Shown here: piece by piece, positions 20,211 to 31,704 of the stretch
Layout: every line of letters starts with the position of its first letter
Position numbering within the stretch: the stretch's first letter is position 1
Assembly: GCF_001050515.1 (NCBI RefSeq)
Contig: NZ_CAHS01000015.1
Location: 682,001-746,000 of the forward strand
Length of the DNA: 64,000 nucleotides
Direction of reading: 5' to 3'
Origin: Erwinia piriflorinigrans CFBP 5888
GTDB lineage: Bacteria; Pseudomonadota; Gammaproteobacteria; Enterobacterales; Enterobacteriaceae
Program-made: the position numbers and the translations under genes
The notes under the pieces: model-generated
What the model was told of the DNA's origin: nothing
Seen by the model: only the letters and a program-made list of their open reading frames with translations
The model's database searches: none

Positions 20211-20389
20211 CGCGTTCTCCCGTCAGCAAAGCGCGACAATAGCAGGCCACCGTGTCGAATACTATGCTTATAAGCACCGGGCAACGCCTCTTCTCCCTTG
20301 GCTAACGCAGGCAGATCTTGCCTGGCGACGCGTGCGCGAGTAACGTGTCGCGATGGATTGTTCCCTTATCTACCCGCGAGACCTGTTTT

Positions 20390-20962
20390 ATGCCAAGAGC
20401 TAACGAAATTAAAAAGGGCATGGCCGTCAACCTTAACGGCAAGTTGCTGTTAGTGAAAGATATTGACGTTCAAAGTCCGAGCGCCAGAGGCGCGTCTACG
20501 CTGTACAAAATGCGCTTTACCGATATTCGAACCGGGCTGAAGGTCGAAGAGCGTTTTAAAGGCGACGAGATCATCGACACCATTTCTCTCAGCCGCCGTC
20601 AGGTGACCTTCTCTTACATTGATGGTGACGAGTACGTGTTTATGGATGATGAGGACTATACGCCGTATAACTTCAAGCGTGAGCAGATTGAAGATGAACT
20701 GCTGTTCCTGCCAGAAGGGGGCATTCCGGGGATTCAGGTTTTAACGATGGATGGACAAATTCTGGCACTGGAACTGCCCCAGACGGTAGATATGGTCATT
20801 GTTGAAACGACTCCAGGGATAAAAGGGGCTTCAGCCAGCGCACGCACCAAACCCGCCGCCATGAGCACCGGGCTGGTGATACAGGTGCCTGAATATCTCA
20901 GTAACGGGGATAAAATCCGCATTCATATTCCGGAACGTCGTTATATGAGCCGCGCTGACTAG
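20390..20962 (+). CDS. yeiP: Elongation factor P-like protein YeiP
   Basis: EF-P paralogue of 190 residues that has been implicated in relief of ribosome stalling. The ATG at 20390 ([14 protein letters not shown]) matches the E. coli start; a longer frame from 20318 lacks support. It has an N-terminal KOW-like domain and two OB-fold domains, with late signatures [17 protein letters not shown] and [13 protein letters not shown]. The loop reads SPSARGAS and lacks the lysine modified in true EF-P, as expected for YeiP. It is a single gene with the hypothetical gene at 21024 convergent to it. Confidence 0.94.
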   Translation: MPRANEIKKGMAVNLNGKLLLVKDIDVQSPSARGASTLYKMRFTDIRTGLKVEERFKGDEIIDTISLSRRQVTFSYIDGDEYVFMDDEDYTPYNFKREQIEDELLFLPEGGIPGIQVLTMDGQILALELPQTVDMVIVETTPGIKGASASARTKPAAMSTGLVIQVPEYLSNGDKIRIHIPERRYMSRAD

Positions 20963-21023
20963 TGAAGAGTAAAGGCGCCATCATGCGATGGTGCCAGAAT
21001 ACGTCCGGATAATCCGCAAGGTA

Positions 21024-21341
21024 TTATTGATAGTTGATAGTGACCGTACCGCGCCGATGCTGGTCATCCAGCCAGGATATTCGCGCATTGCCGACATTAT
21101 TAGGCAAGTTTTGCCATAACGTGTTGTCCAGTGCCAACGTTTTTATATTTTGCTGACCGGCCTTAGTACAGGAAACATCTACTTGTTTCTGCTGTATATC
21201 CGTGTCACAAAGCGTTTCGACCACGGCTCCTACAAAGGTAATCGTTCCGGAAGAATTTCCTGTTTGGCGACTCCCCGCCAGTGATATGCTCGTCCATGAG
21301 GCGAATAACATGATGGCCAAAGCCGCTAATATGTTCTTCAT
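21024..21341 (-). CDS. Small secreted fimbrial-like protein
   Basis: A 105-residue protein with a clear signal peptide (about 1-22, MKNILAALAIMLFASWTSISLA). The mature part begins with GTITFVGAVVETLC, which resembles the first strand and first cysteine of type 1 pilin subunits, and has a second cysteine in VDVSC. It is shorter than a normal pilin and has no chaperone or usher gene beside it. It may be a solitary fimbrin-like or periplasmic protein. The ATG at 21341 has GGGG eight bases upstream. Function unknown. Confidence 0.65.
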   Translation of the reverse strand: MKNILAALAIMLFASWTSISLAGSRQTGNSSGTITFVGAVVETLCDTDIQQKQVDVSCTKAGQQNIKTLALDNTLWQNLPNNVGNARISWLDDQHRRGTVTINYQ

Positions 21342-21724
21342 GCTAACCCCATTTTTTTCAAACCAGTGATAGATAAATCTGTACTGATGTCAGAGCGGAT
21401 AAGAATAATTGTCCTGTAACAACTTATCTTAGCACTGAAACCCAGCCGGACTTTTTCACTACAACGAGCCTGTAGCGCCACTGATTATCGGCGCTAGAAA
21501 GCACAACTTTAAACACCAGACTACTGCCCATACGTTGCGCAAGCGGGCAGAAAAGGTCGCGAGGGCTTATGTTGCAGGCCAACGATAAGCCCCAGGCAAG
21601 GCAATTTAAACAACCCAACGCACGCCAGAGAAAATGAAGTGTTTTGCCAAATCCTCAGTGCATTCTTAGTTTATAATCCCGCGCATTATTCACTTGCCGC
21701 TTGTTATGAAGATCCCTTACAGAT
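21342..21724. other. Gene-free interval between the fimbrial-like gene and lpxT
   Basis: About 380 bp. A 64-codon minus-strand frame at 21424-21618 has no recognisable features and an uncertain start. A TATAAT at about 21672-21677 may be the -10 of the lpxT promoter. Nothing else is supported. Confidence 0.4.
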
Positions 21725-22432
21725 ATGACTTTTAAACGCTTATTACTGATCCTGCTGCTAAATGTGCTCGGCTTAGTGCTGTTTTTTTCCTGGTACCTGC
21801 CGACCGAGCATGGACAGTGGTTTATCATTGATAAAACACTCTTCTATTGGTTTAACCAACACATCCTCACCAGCCAGACGCTGCTGTGGCTGGTGGCAAT
21901 CACCAATTTCCGAGCCTTCGACGGCGTTTCGCTGCTGGCAATGGGGGGGCTCTATCTTTGGTTCTGGCAAAGAGAAACGCCAGAAGGACGCCGCAGGATG
22001 TTCGCCATCGGCATCACCATGCTTATCAGCGCCGTTGGTTTAAACCAACTCGGCCATCTGATCCCGGTTTCACACCCCAGCCCTACCCTGGTTTTCCCGC
22101 AGGTGAACCACGTTGCACAGCTCACCGGCATTCCCACCAAAGATTCTTCCGCTGACAGCTTCCCCGGCGACCACGGATTAATGCTGATTGTTTTCGCCAG
22201 CTTTATGCTGCGCTATTTCACTCGTGGCGCATTTGCCGTCGCGGCGCTCATTGTGCTGGTCTTTGCCATGCCGCGCGTGATGATTGGTGCACACTGGTTC
22301 ACCGATATTGCCGTGGGTTCCGTCTCAATTGCGTTAGTTGGTATGAGCTGGTGGTTGCTAACCCCGGCCAGTGATTATCTGGTGAACTGGCTATATCGCC
22401 ATTTACCGGGGAAATATAAACCGGTGCAATAA
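21725..22432 (+). CDS. lpxT: Lipid A 1-diphosphate synthase LpxT (YeiU)
   Basis: Inner-membrane PAP2-family enzyme that transfers phosphate from undecaprenyl pyrophosphate to the 1-position of lipid A on the periplasmic side. The 235 residues (E. coli 237) have about six membrane segments. PAP2 motifs are intact: DSFPGDHG with the catalytic His, and RVMIGAHWFTDI with the second His. Similarity to E. coli LpxT extends along the protein. The ribosome binding site before 21725 is weak. In E. coli lpxT competes with PmrA-dependent lipid A modification. Confidence 0.93.
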   Translation: MTFKRLLLILLLNVLGLVLFFSWYLPTEHGQWFIIDKTLFYWFNQHILTSQTLLWLVAITNFRAFDGVSLLAMGGLYLWFWQRETPEGRRRMFAIGITMLISAVGLNQLGHLIPVSHPSPTLVFPQVNHVAQLTGIPTKDSSADSFPGDHGLMLIVFASFMLRYFTRGAFAVAALIVLVFAMPRVMIGAHWFTDIAVGSVSIALVGMSWWLLTPASDYLVNWLYRHLPGKYKPVQ

Positions 22433-22911
22433 ACTAACGACAGCAGGCACAATTGTGTTTACCGCCCGCTGTCACCTTTACCTTCATCTACGTCAAACGC
22501 AGCCCCCGTCTGTCAGAGGTAATATATGGTCTGCCCAGTACCTAACCACCGGTCTTCCTTAACAGACTGATTTTTCCGGGATTGGTCATCACCGCAACAA
22601 ATTTGCTCGGGCCAAACAGAGCGCACTGCTTCCTGGGCTGTTATCACCAATTAATTCATGGCGATCTCACGGAAAAAACCTCTAAGAAAGTACTTAAAAG
22701 CTCTCGCCATGTGGCCTGTAATCGGGTAACCTCGAATTCGGTGAGACAATAGGCGTTAAATTATTTCGGTAACTTACATTTTGAATTGTGCCTATTAACA
22801 CTTTTTAACGCTTTCCGAATTGTCTAACCACTATGTACTCATTTAATCTCGTTTTGTTTCGCACCTTTCTAGCGACTCCGTCGTTAAGGACTTCAAGGGA
22901 TCACACACACA
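22433..22911. other. Gene-free interval upstream of mepS
   Basis: About 480 bp. An imperfect hairpin (GACAGC-A-GGC pairing with GCC-C-GCTGTC) at 22439-22473 may end lpxT. The rest presumably holds the mepS promoter and a long 5' leader. A short open stretch on the minus strand near 22550-22660 has no start or recognised family. Confidence 0.4.
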
Positions 22912-23484
22912 ATGGTCACGTCTCAACCTGTTCTGAGATATATCCTGCGGGCTCTCCCCGCCGTTGCATTAGCAGCACTGTTGTCAGCATGTAGTTCGAA
23001 CAGCGGACATAACGTACAAACTGATACTCATGCAGTTAAAAGCCAAAATGGTTTTTTACTGCAAGCGTCTCAGGATGAGTTCGAACAAATGGTTCAGAAC
23101 GTGGATATTAAATCCCGCCTGATGGATCAATATGCCAGCTGGAAAGGTGTACGTTATCGTCTCGGCGGCACCAGTAAGCGTGGCATTGACTGTTCTGCAT
23201 TTGTCCAAACCACTTTCCGCGACCAGTTCGGTCTTGAACTGCCTCGCTCGACCTCGCAGCAGAAGGATACCGGCAAAAGTATCCAGCGCACTAAGCTGCG
23301 CCCCGGTGATTTAGTGGTGTTCCATGCAGGTTCCACCGGGCGTCATATTGGTATTTATCTTACTAATGACAACTTTGTTCACGCGTCTACCAGCAGCGGC
23401 GTGATGATCTCCAATCTGAATGACTCTTATTGGAAAAGCCGTTTTCGTGAAGCTCGCCGGGTACTGAGCCGAACGCAAAGTTGA
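22912..23484 (+). CDS. mepS: Murein DD-endopeptidase MepS (Spr), lipoprotein
   Basis: NlpC/P60 hydrolase that opens D-Ala-mDAP cross-links to let peptidoglycan expand. The 190 residues (E. coli 188) start with a lipoprotein signal ending in LLSAC (acylated Cys27). The catalytic triad is Cys94 (GIDCSAFV), His145 (GRHIGIY) and His157 (FVHASTSSG). In E. coli its level is set by NlpI-Prc proteolysis. The gene lies downstream of lpxT and upstream of pdeN, the E. coli order, and ends with an intrinsic terminator. Confidence 0.96.
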   Translation: MVTSQPVLRYILRALPAVALAALLSACSSNSGHNVQTDTHAVKSQNGFLLQASQDEFEQMVQNVDIKSRLMDQYASWKGVRYRLGGTSKRGIDCSAFVQTTFRDQFGLELPRSTSQQKDTGKSIQRTKLRPGDLVVFHAGSTGRHIGIYLTNDNFVHASTSSGVMISNLNDSYWKSRFREARRVLSRTQS

Positions 23485-23519
23485 TTTAAGCCCCTTGAGT
23501 TCGGTGAAACAGAGATAAT

Positions 23520-23550
23520 AAACGCTGCCTTCGGCAGCGTTTAATTTATA
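23520..23550 (+). terminator. Rho-independent terminator of mepS
   Basis: The stem AAACGCTGCC/GGCAGCGTTT is capped by a C-TTC-G turn and followed by TAATTTAT, 36 bp after the mepS stop. Confidence 0.8.
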
Positions 23551-23770
23551 GATTTTTGTTGTTTTGTCACTCCCCACGCCGCGCATTCGTCTGACGGCAC
23601 GATTTACCTTCTCCTCATCACACCGGATATTCCTTATGTAAGAGAAGATTAAAGGTGTTGAAATATTTCAATAAGTTAGAGACAAACCCCTCTCGCCGTT
23701 ATATCCTCGTTAACTGACGCTCGCGAAAGCAGTTTGCTCCGATACAGGCTAAAACGAGAGAGATAACGAT

Positions 23771-25393
23771 ATGCTATTATCTAGCACCGTCAGACGGTTT
23801 AGCACCCAGCAGCGCAGAGTTGTGTTGCTGAGCGCGATTATTAGCTTTATCTCATTTCTCCTTTTTATCTTCATCTCCATCGTCGTCACCTGTCATCAAC
23901 GCAGCGAAGCTCAAAACCAACTGATTAGCCAGACTCAAAGTTACGTCATTCATATAATGGATGAACTCAAACAAATCCTGCTCCCTTTACAAGCGGGCAC
24001 TTTTGTCCACTGCGACCAGGTACGTGACAATCTGGCTGAACAGGCGGCATCGACTCCCAATATCCGCTACATTCTGCTGGTCAATAACAACATTGCTTTC
24101 TGCTCTTCGGCAACCGGCCCGATGAACGTGGATATCCATCAAATATCCCCTTTTACCAATGACAATAAAGCGATGGATATTCGTCTGGTTTACGGCACGC
24201 CGATGCTGCGAGGTAAACCGGCTATGGTTTTGTGGCTGAAAAACACTAACGTGCCCGACAGCGGGATCCTGACTACCCTTAATTTAAATATGACTCCGTA
24301 CCTGCTGCTGGCGTCGCGGCAAGGCGAAAATACCGGTATGGCCATAGTGACCGGGGATAGAGCCATCACGACATGGAATGAACAGGTGATGAGCATCCGC
24401 GCGCTGCCGCCAAATCCGCTACGGCGTATTGCGATCCCCGGTTATCCAATGACGCTGTACTTTTACGGTGACATACTGACTAAGCGCGACCTGCATATCA
24501 TTATACTGGCCGGCCTGTTGCTAGGAATTGTGATTGCCTGCGGCTGCTACCTGATTTTCAGGCTGCAACTGCGCCCGGGTAAAGAAATTATTCAGGGGAT
24601 CAGACGCGGAGAGTTTCACATCGAATACCAGCCTATTATCGCAACCAGCAGCGGTACGGCATACGGGCTTGAAGCCCTGTTGCGCTGGGTTCATCCAACC
24701 GAGGGTCGTGTGCCAGCCGATGCATTTATCAGCTATGCTGAAGGGCAAAACTTGATTGTGCCTCTCACACGCCATCTGTTTACCCTGATTGCCCGTGATG
24801 CTCATCAGCTGTGCAAGGTGGTGCCAGTCGGGACTAAATTAGGGCTTAATCTCTCGCCCATTCACCTGCTCAACCCAGACTTTCGTAAAGACGTGTGTCA
24901 ATGGCTGGCAATGATGCCCGTCGGCCATTTTGAGTATGTTTTTGAAATTACTGAACGTAGTATGGTTTCGGAAAGCAACGCCGATGAAATGTTTGACTGG
25001 ATACATGAACAAAATATCAAAATTGCCATTGATGACTTTGGGACCGGTCATAGCGCCCTGCTCTATCTGGAAAAGTTTCATTTTGATTATCTCAAGATAG
25101 ATCGCGGTTTCGTACAGAGTATAGGTATGAAGACGGTGACTTCTCCGGTGCTTGAAACGGTACTTACGTTGGCGAAAGAGCTGAAATTGAAAACCGTTGC
25201 GGAGGGGGTCGAAACCAGTGCGCAGGCACAATGGTTAATTAATCGCGGTGTCACCCATCTGCAAGGATACTTTTACAGCCGCCCCCTCAGCGTCCCACAG
25301 CTCGCTAAATACTTCAGTGAGTCACAGGCAGCTTCTGCATGCTGTGCAGACAGAGGGCCATCATCTCTGTCAAATCAGGTAAATAACTTTTAA
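23771..25393 (+). CDS. pdeN: Cyclic-di-GMP phosphodiesterase PdeN (Rtn), CSS-EAL protein
   Basis: Inner-membrane c-di-GMP phosphodiesterase of 540 residues (E. coli PdeN 518). It has a first membrane segment (about 18-41), a periplasmic CSS domain whose FCSSATGPM motif (Cys111) would pair with Cys81, a second membrane segment (about 242-264) and an EAL domain (about 275-520). EAL motifs EALLRW (301-306), NLSPIHL, EITERSM and IDDFGTGHSALLYL are intact, so it should be active. In related proteins periplasmic redox controls activity through the CSS disulfide. Position between mepS and yejA matches E. coli rtn. Confidence 0.92.
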   Translation: MLLSSTVRRFSTQQRRVVLLSAIISFISFLLFIFISIVVTCHQRSEAQNQLISQTQSYVIHIMDELKQILLPLQAGTFVHCDQVRDNLAEQAASTPNIRYILLVNNNIAFCSSATGPMNVDIHQISPFTNDNKAMDIRLVYGTPMLRGKPAMVLWLKNTNVPDSGILTTLNLNMTPYLLLASRQGENTGMAIVTGDRAITTWNEQVMSIRALPPNPLRRIAIPGYPMTLYFYGDILTKRDLHIIILAGLLLGIVIACGCYLIFRLQLRPGKEIIQGIRRGEFHIEYQPIIATSSGTAYGLEALLRWVHPTEGRVPADAFISYAEGQNLIVPLTRHLFTLIARDAHQLCKVVPVGTKLGLNLSPIHLLNPDFRKDVCQWLAMMPVGHFEYVFEITERSMVSESNADEMFDWIHEQNIKIAIDDFGTGHSALLYLEKFHFDYLKIDRGFVQSIGMKTVTSPVLETVLTLAKELKLKTVAEGVETSAQAQWLINRGVTHLQGYFYSRPLSVPQLAKYFSESQAASACCADRGPSSLSNQVNNF

Positions 25394-25468
25394 GATCATC
25401 TACTCGCCAGCGCAATGTTATCGGCTGGCCCTTAACGCGAATTCGTCAATGCCTGGAGCCGTCAGACC

Positions 25469-27286
25469 ATGACCGTGCGTATTGCAGCTCTTATCTTACT
25501 CATTCTGTCCGCCAGCGGTTCCCGGGCGGAAAAAATCATTCAAAGCGACAGCTTTACCCAGCTTGGTACGCCAAAATACCAGACTGGGTTCACCCACTTT
25601 GATTATACCAATCCGGCGGCACCTAAAGGCGGCGCGGTGACGCTCTCCGCAATAGGGACTTTCGATAACTTTAACCGTGCGGCAATGCGCGGTAACCCCG
25701 GCATCGGTACGGACATGCTGTATGACCGTCTGTTTGTCTCATCTGATGATGAGACAGGTAGCTTGTATCCGCTGATCGCGACATCTGCCCGTTACCCGGA
25801 CAACTATCGCTGGGTAGAAATCACCCTTAATTCGCAGGCCCGCTTTCACGACGGATCTCCGATTACCGCTGAAGATGTCACCTTCACCTTTAATATGTTC
25901 ATGACTCAGGGCGTCCCTCAGTTCCGCGTGAACTATAAAGGCGTGACGGCTAAAACGGTCTCTCCACGGATAGTGCGTTTTGATCTGCCGAGCTCCGATC
26001 GTGACATGATACTGTCGCTGCTCTCCTCGTCGGTATATCCGCAAAGTTTTTGGAAGGACCATAATCTTGCAGACCCACTGTCTGCTCCCCCACCATCAAG
26101 TGGGCCCTGGCGGATTAGCGCCTGGAAAATGGGACAGTCAATCACCTATACGCGTGTAAAGAACTATTGGGCGGCCAACCTCCCGGTGAATAAAGGCCGC
26201 TATAACTTTGACAGCATCCGCTACGACTACTATCTCGATGATAACGTTGCCTTTGAAGCATTTAAGACGGGAGCCTTCGATTACCGCAGCGAAGGTTCCA
26301 CCAAAAAATGGGCCACCCAGTATACCGGCAGCAATTTCGCTAACGGGCATATCGTCAAAGCCGAGCAGCCCAACTCCGTTGCCACAGATACTCGATGGCT
26401 GGCGTTTAATATCCAAAAAAACCAGTTTACCGACAGACGCGTGCGTGAAGCGTTCTCATTGCTGTTTGATTTCGAGTGGATGAACAAAGCGCTCTTTTAT
26501 AACGCCTATAAACGCGTGGACAGCTATTTTCAGAATACAGAATATGCGGCGCGCGATTATCCCGATGCGAAAGAGCTGGCCGTTCTGGCGCCGTTAAAAG
26601 GTCAGTATCCGGCGGAAGTGCTCGACAAAATTTATCAGCCGCCTAAGACTGAGGGTTCAGGCTACGATCGTGAAAAGCTGCTACAGGCGCTGGATCTGTT
26701 GAAACAGGCAGGATGGGCGCTGAAAAATCAGCGGCTGGTTAATCTGAAAAGCGGTCAGCCATTTCGCTTCGAACTGTTGTTGCCCAGTGGGGGCAGCACT
26801 TCGTGGGTGCTTCCCTTCCAGCATAATCTCGCACGCATCGGCATCACGATGGATCTGCGTCAGGTGGACAGCTCACAGTATCTGGCGCGCCTGCGCAAAC
26901 GCGACTTCGATATGACACCAACGCGTTATCTCCCTTTCGCCACCCCCGATACTAACTTAAAGATTGTCTGGGCATCGGCCTATATTAATTCGACGTGGAA
27001 TACCCCAGGCGTATCCAGTCCACTGGTCGATAATCTGATCGAGCAAATCGCTCAGCATCAGGGTGATAAAAACGCGTTATTGACGCTTGGCCGGGTTCTT
27101 GACCGCGTGCTGTTGTGGAATAACTATATGATCCCGCTGTGGTACACCGCTAACGATCGCTACGCCTACTGGAATAAGTTTTCCATGCCGGATATACGGC
27201 CAACCTATGCACAAGGTATTGATAACTGGTGGTTTGATGTCAATAAAGCCGCACGGTTGTCGGCGCAACGTCGTAAAGGAGACTGA
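25469..27286 (+). CDS. yejA: YejA, periplasmic peptide-binding protein
   Basis: Solute-binding protein of the YejABEF ABC importer for oligopeptides, including microcin C in E. coli. The 605 residues (E. coli 604) start with a signal peptide (about 1-20, cleaved near SRA-EK) and continue as an SBP_bac_5 fold. The opening [15 protein letters not shown] and [14 protein letters not shown] are typical of YejA. The ATG at 25469 has GGAG upstream. It is the first gene of yejABEF, with yejB starting 2 bp after its stop. Confidence 0.95.
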   Translation: MTVRIAALILLILSASGSRAEKIIQSDSFTQLGTPKYQTGFTHFDYTNPAAPKGGAVTLSAIGTFDNFNRAAMRGNPGIGTDMLYDRLFVSSDDETGSLYPLIATSARYPDNYRWVEITLNSQARFHDGSPITAEDVTFTFNMFMTQGVPQFRVNYKGVTAKTVSPRIVRFDLPSSDRDMILSLLSSSVYPQSFWKDHNLADPLSAPPPSSGPWRISAWKMGQSITYTRVKNYWAANLPVNKGRYNFDSIRYDYYLDDNVAFEAFKTGAFDYRSEGSTKKWATQYTGSNFANGHIVKAEQPNSVATDTRWLAFNIQKNQFTDRRVREAFSLLFDFEWMNKALFYNAYKRVDSYFQNTEYAARDYPDAKELAVLAPLKGQYPAEVLDKIYQPPKTEGSGYDREKLLQALDLLKQAGWALKNQRLVNLKSGQPFRFELLLPSGGSTSWVLPFQHNLARIGITMDLRQVDSSQYLARLRKRDFDMTPTRYLPFATPDTNLKIVWASAYINSTWNTPGVSSPLVDNLIEQIAQHQGDKNALLTLGRVLDRVLLWNNYMIPLWYTANDRYAYWNKFSMPDIRPTYAQGIDNWWFDVNKAARLSAQRRKGD

Positions 27287-27288
27287 CT

Positions 27289-28383
27289 GTGGGTGCTTAT
27301 TTAATTCGTCGCTTATTACTGGTCATTCCAACGCTGTGGGCAATTATTACCATTAACTTTTTTATTGTGCAGGTCGCGCCCGGAGGGCCGGTAGACCAGG
27401 CGCTGGCCAACATCCAGTTCGGTCAAAATACCGGGCTAGCGGGCAGTGGCGGCGAAAGTCCGGCGCACGGTCGTAGCGCCCTGAACGCCCAGCAGGGCGA
27501 CAGCCAGTACCGGGGATCGCGCGGGCTTGACCCGGAAGTGATTGCTGAGATAACCAAACGCTATGGCTTCGATAAACCGCTGCATGAGCGCTACTTTACT
27601 ATGCTGTGGAATTACCTGCGTTTTGACTTTGGCGACAGCCTGTTTCGCAGCAGTTCAGTCATCCAGCTGATCAAAGAAAGCCTGCCGGTGTCGGTTTCAC
27701 TGGGGCTGTGGAGCACGCTGATTATTTACCTGGTTTCCATCCCGTTGGGGATCAAAAAAGCGGTACGTAACGGCAGCGCCTTTGATATCTGGAGCAGCAC
27801 GCTGATTATTATCGGCTACGCGATCCCGGCATTCCTGTTCGCCAATATCTTGATCGTGATATTTGCTGGCAGCAGCTATCTGGACTGGTTCCCCCTGCGC
27901 GGATTGACCTCCCCGCAATTCGACAGCCTACCCTGGTACGGCAAAATAACCGACTATCTGTGGCATATCTGCCTGCCGGTGCTGGCCACCACCATCGGCG
28001 GCTTTGCCACCTTGACGATGTTGACTAAGAATTCGTTTATGGATGAAGTGCGTAAACAGTACGTGGTGACCGCACGCGCCAAAGGGCTGGACGAAAAGAA
28101 AATCCTCTATCGTCACGTCTTTCGTAACGCCATGCTGCTGGTGATCGCCGGTTTCCCGGCCACCTTTATCAGCATGTTTTTCAGCGGCTCGCTACTGATC
28201 GAAGTGATATTCTCACTGAACGGCTTGGGATTACTGGGTTACGACGCCACTATTCAGCGCGATTATCCGGTCATGTTCGCCACGCTGTATATTTTCACCC
28301 TGGTGGGTCTGCTGCTGAATATCCTGAGCGACATGACTTATACGCTGGTCGATCCCCGCATTGATTTTGAGGGCCGTCAATGA
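27289..28383 (+). CDS. yejB: YejB, peptide ABC transporter permease
   Basis: Inner-membrane permease of the YejABEF importer, 364 residues (E. coli also 364). The start is GTG at 27289 ([19 protein letters not shown]), as in E. coli, with AAAGGAG upstream. About six membrane segments surround a periplasmic insert (about 45-80). The coupling loop [22 protein letters not shown] carries the EAA-type motif. Its last codon overlaps the yejE start (ATGA), showing tight coupling. Confidence 0.95.
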   Translation: MGAYLIRRLLLVIPTLWAIITINFFIVQVAPGGPVDQALANIQFGQNTGLAGSGGESPAHGRSALNAQQGDSQYRGSRGLDPEVIAEITKRYGFDKPLHERYFTMLWNYLRFDFGDSLFRSSSVIQLIKESLPVSVSLGLWSTLIIYLVSIPLGIKKAVRNGSAFDIWSSTLIIIGYAIPAFLFANILIVIFAGSSYLDWFPLRGLTSPQFDSLPWYGKITDYLWHICLPVLATTIGGFATLTMLTKNSFMDEVRKQYVVTARAKGLDEKKILYRHVFRNAMLLVIAGFPATFISMFFSGSLLIEVIFSLNGLGLLGYDATIQRDYPVMFATLYIFTLVGLLLNILSDMTYTLVDPRIDFEGRQ

Positions 28384-29405
28384 GCCGTTTAAACCCGATT
28401 AATCAGGCGCGCTGGGCGCGATTTAAACATAACCGTCGCGGTTACTGGTCCCTGTGGATCTTTGCCGTGCTGTTTATTCTCTGCCTCGGCGCAGAGCTTC
28501 TGGCCAATGACAAACCGCTGGTGATGCGCTATCAGGGGAGCACCTGGTTCCCACTGCTGGTGAACTATCAGGAGAGTGACTTCGGCGGCCCGCTGGCAAC
28601 GCCTGCGGATTATCAGGACCCCTGGCTACAATCGCGTCTCGCACAGAACGGGTGGGCTATCTGGGCCCCCATCCGCTTCAGCGATGACACGATTAACTTT
28701 GCTACCCGCACCGCCTTCCCTTCCCCGCCTTCCACACAAAACTGGCTGGGTACCGACGATAACGGGGGCGATGTGCTGGCGCGTATTCTTTACGGTACGC
28801 GTATCTCACTGCTGTTCGGCCTGATGCTAACCCTCTCCTCCAGCGTGATTGGTGTCTTTGCCGGGGCGGTGCAGGGCTACTTTGGTGGCCGTGTGGATCT
28901 GTGGGGGCAGCGTTTTATTGAGGTGTGGTCAGGCACGCCGACGCTATTCTTAATTATCCTGCTTTCCAGCGTGATCCAGCCCGGTTTCTGGTGGCTGTTG
29001 GCCATCACCCTGCTCTTTGGTTGGATGAGCCTGGTCGGCGTGGTGCGCGCCGAATTTCTGCGCACGCGCAATTTTGATTATATTCGCGCCGCACAGGCGA
29101 TGGGCGTGAGTGACTGGCGCATTATTTCCCGCCATATGTTGCCGAATGCAATGGTAGCCACCCTGACGTATCTGCCGTTTATTCTTTGCGGTTCCATCAC
29201 CACCCTGACGTCGCTGGACTTTCTTGGCTTTGGGCTGCCGCTGGGTTCACCTTCACTCGGTGAGCTACTACTACAGGGCAAAAATAATCTACAGGCACCC
29301 TGGCTGGGTCTGAGCGCTTTCTTCACGCTGGCGATCCTGCTGTCGCTGTTAATCTTTATTGGTGAAGCGGTACGCGACGCCTTTGACCCGAGCAAGGTGA
29401 ATTGA
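28380..29405 (+). CDS. yejE: YejE, peptide ABC transporter permease
   Basis: Second permease of YejABEF, 341 residues (E. coli also 341). It has an N-terminal membrane segment, a periplasmic region with [20 protein letters not shown] (typical of OppC/DppC-type subunits), and five further helices. The EAA-type loop reads [21 protein letters not shown]. The gene overlaps yejB by 4 bp and is followed by yejF after 1 bp, so it is part of the same operon. Confidence 0.95.
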   Translation: MSRLNPINQARWARFKHNRRGYWSLWIFAVLFILCLGAELLANDKPLVMRYQGSTWFPLLVNYQESDFGGPLATPADYQDPWLQSRLAQNGWAIWAPIRFSDDTINFATRTAFPSPPSTQNWLGTDDNGGDVLARILYGTRISLLFGLMLTLSSSVIGVFAGAVQGYFGGRVDLWGQRFIEVWSGTPTLFLIILLSSVIQPGFWWLLAITLLFGWMSLVGVVRAEFLRTRNFDYIRAAQAMGVSDWRIISRHMLPNAMVATLTYLPFILCGSITTLTSLDFLGFGLPLGSPSLGELLLQGKNNLQAPWLGLSAFFTLAILLSLLIFIGEAVRDAFDPSKVN

Positions 29406-29406
29406 T

Positions 29407-30996
29407 ATGGCACTTCTGACTATTCAGGATCTTAGCATCGCTTTCCGCCAACAGGGAGAGCAGCGCCAGGTGGTTGACGGGCTGTCACTGTCGGTGGATG
29501 CCGGAGAAACGCTTGCACTGGTCGGTGAGTCTGGTAGTGGTAAAAGCGTGACCGCCCTGTCGGTAATGCGCCTGCTGCCAACGCCTCCGGTGGTTTATCC
29601 GCAAGGTGATATTTTGTTCGCCGGGCAGAGCGTGCTGCACGCCGATGAGCGCACTCTGCGCGGGCTACGTGGCAATCGCATGGCGATGATCTTCCAGGAA
29701 CCGATGGTGTCACTGAATCCGCTGCACAATATTGAGAAGCAGCTGTATGAAGTACTGTCTCTGCATCGTGGAATGCGGCGTGAAGCGGCGCGCGGTGAGA
29801 TGCTGAACTGCCTGGAGCGGGTTGGCATCCGTCAGGCAGCAAAACGCCTGAATGATTATCCACATCAACTCTCCGGCGGAGAACGGCAGCGCGTGATGAT
29901 TGCCATGGCCTTGCTGACACAGCCTGACCTGCTGATTGCCGATGAACCCACCACCGCGCTGGATGTTACCGTGCAGGCACAGATCCTCACCCTGCTCAAA
30001 GAGCTGAAGCAGGAGCTGAATATGGGGCTGCTATTTATCACTCATAACCTGAATATCGTGCGCAAAATCGCCGATAACGTTACCGTTATGCGCCACGGCC
30101 GGGCGGTGGAACAAAATGCCACCCGGCTGCTGTTCAGCGCCCCGCAGCATAGCTGGACCCGACAGCTGTTGAATTCCGAGCCGGAAGGTTATCCCGATCC
30201 GGCTGACGAGCAGGCAGCGCCCCTGCTACGCGTTGAAAACTTGCAGGTCGCTTTTCCCATCAGGCAAGGGCTGATGAAACGCACCGTGGGCTTCCATCAT
30301 GCGCTTAAATCACTCAGTTTTACGCTGCACCCGGGGGAAAGCCTCGGGCTGGTGGGTGAATCCGGTTCCGGTAAAAGTACCACCGGCCTGGCACTGCTGC
30401 GCCTTATCCGCTCACAGGGTGAGATCTGGTTCAATGACTCACCGCTGCACCTGTGGGGCCGAAAACAACTGCTGCCCGTGCGTCGACAGATCCAGGTGGT
30501 GTTTCAGGATCCTAATTCTGCGCTTAATCCCCGTCTGAACGCGTTGCAGATTATCGCCGAGGGCCTACAGGTGCACCATCCGCAGCTGAATGCCGCCGAG
30601 CGTGAAGCGCAGGTGATTACCGCTATGGAAGAAGTCGGACTCGATCCGGCAACACGACAGCGCTATCCCTCTGAGTTCTCCGGGGGGCAGCGACAGCGTA
30701 TTGCCATTGCCAGGGCGCTCATTCTACAGCCGCAGTTAATTATTCTGGATGAACCCACCTCATCCCTTGACCGCACTGTGCAGAAACAGATCCTGGCCCT
30801 GCTGAAAAAACTCCAGCAGCAACACAGGTTGGCCTATATACTTATCAGCCACGACCTGCAGGTGGTTCGCTCATTGTGTCATCAGGTTGTCGTGCTACGT
30901 CAGGGGGAAGTGGTGGAGCAGGGGCGGAGCGAAACGATATTTAATGCGGCCAGCCAGCGCTACACACAAGAGCTACTGGCACTGGCCTGGTCATAA
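29407..30996 (+). CDS. yejF: YejF, duplicated ATPase of the peptide importer
   Basis: A 529-residue protein with two fused ABC ATPase halves, replacing the separate OppD/OppF pair. Both halves have a Walker A ([20 protein letters not shown]), a signature ([24 protein letters not shown]) and a Walker B ([24 protein letters not shown]). It energises uptake through YejB-YejE. The start at 29407 lies 1 bp after the yejE stop. Its 3' end overlaps the convergent yejG by 6 bp. Confidence 0.95.
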   Translation: MALLTIQDLSIAFRQQGEQRQVVDGLSLSVDAGETLALVGESGSGKSVTALSVMRLLPTPPVVYPQGDILFAGQSVLHADERTLRGLRGNRMAMIFQEPMVSLNPLHNIEKQLYEVLSLHRGMRREAARGEMLNCLERVGIRQAAKRLNDYPHQLSGGERQRVMIAMALLTQPDLLIADEPTTALDVTVQAQILTLLKELKQELNMGLLFITHNLNIVRKIADNVTVMRHGRAVEQNATRLLFSAPQHSWTRQLLNSEPEGYPDPADEQAAPLLRVENLQVAFPIRQGLMKRTVGFHHALKSLSFTLHPGESLGLVGESGSGKSTTGLALLRLIRSQGEIWFNDSPLHLWGRKQLLPVRRQIQVVFQDPNSALNPRLNALQIIAEGLQVHHPQLNAAEREAQVITAMEEVGLDPATRQRYPSEFSGGQRQRIAIARALILQPQLIILDEPTSSLDRTVQKQILALLKKLQQQHRLAYILISHDLQVVRSLCHQVVVLRQGEVVEQGRSETIFNAASQRYTQELLALAWS

Positions 30997-31344
30997 CCGG
31001 GCCGGACGCTCAGATAAGAACGGTTCGGCAATACCCACACCAAAATTCTTCAGACGGCAGGTGGTCGCGCTTTCATCGGCGCGATGAACAAACAGGCAAG
31101 GCTCCCCTTCCCATTCGACCACTGAACACATCAGCTGGATTTCTGCCAGCGTTGCTTCAATTTTCTGCATGATCTCCCATGCACCCGCACCATTGTGACT
31201 AAGCAAACGCAAGCCAATAAGATCGTCATCACTGTTCAGCCGGTTGAGCGCCAGAGGCTCAAGGGCCAGGCCCACATGGCCAGTACACCAACGATAACTT
31301 TGCGGTAAACGATGTACCACTGAATTTTGCAGCGTATTTAACAT
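30991..31344 (-). CDS. yejG: YejG family protein
   Basis: A conserved enterobacterial protein of unknown function. The ATG at 31344, with a GGGGGA ribosome binding site, gives 117 residues (E. coli 114); a longer upstream frame is not supported. The middle VHRLPQSYRW and the C-terminal CLFVHRADESATTCRLKNFG, GIAEPF match E. coli YejG. It is convergent with yejF, and the two stops overlap by 6 bp. YejG has been linked to aminoglycoside tolerance in E. coli, but its role is unclear. Confidence 0.92.
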   Translation of the reverse strand: MLNTLQNSVVHRLPQSYRWCTGHVGLALEPLALNRLNSDDDLIGLRLLSHNGAGAWEIMQKIEATLAEIQLMCSVVEWEGEPCLFVHRADESATTCRLKNFGVGIAEPFLSERPARL

Positions 31345-31704
31345 AGTTCCCCCAGAGCAAATTTTAAACAATAATTTCACAAATGATTCACAAGGTAAAT
31401 CGTCAATTAGGTAAAAGAATTTAACCAACTGACCGGCAACGATTTTTTATTTTTTCTTTTACCTGTTCAGCGAATAAAAGTAGCCTGAAGCTGTTTATTT
31501 GTGAGATATATCTCATTAATTGGGTATTCTTACCGCGAACGGCTGAGGATAACAACCATAAATGCTGCAAATGAGCTACTTTTTTGCAGGCTGTCGCATA
31601 CAGAAAATTAACATTCCGGAGTAATTACGCGCGTATTCTGGTTAAAATCCAGGCGAAAGGCGATATATACGGGTGCTTTTATGTGAGAGTCAGGATTGGG
31701 CAGC
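31345..31704. other. Interval between yejG and bcr
   Basis: About 360 bp, AT-rich next to yejG, presumably holding the yejG promoter. The stretch before bcr shows no strong terminator. No gene is supported. Confidence 0.4.

Noticed and set aside
19879..20277. 132-codon minus-strand frame overlapping yeiW
   Set aside because: The yeiW frame has the cysteine cluster and ribosome binding site; this is its shadow and ends in a His run from a CAT repeat.
22550..22660. Short minus-strand reading (CALFGPSKFVAVMTNPGKIS) upstream of mepS
   Set aside because: It looks protein-like, but there is no start codon with a ribosome binding site, the open stretch is short and no family is recognised. At most a gene fragment.
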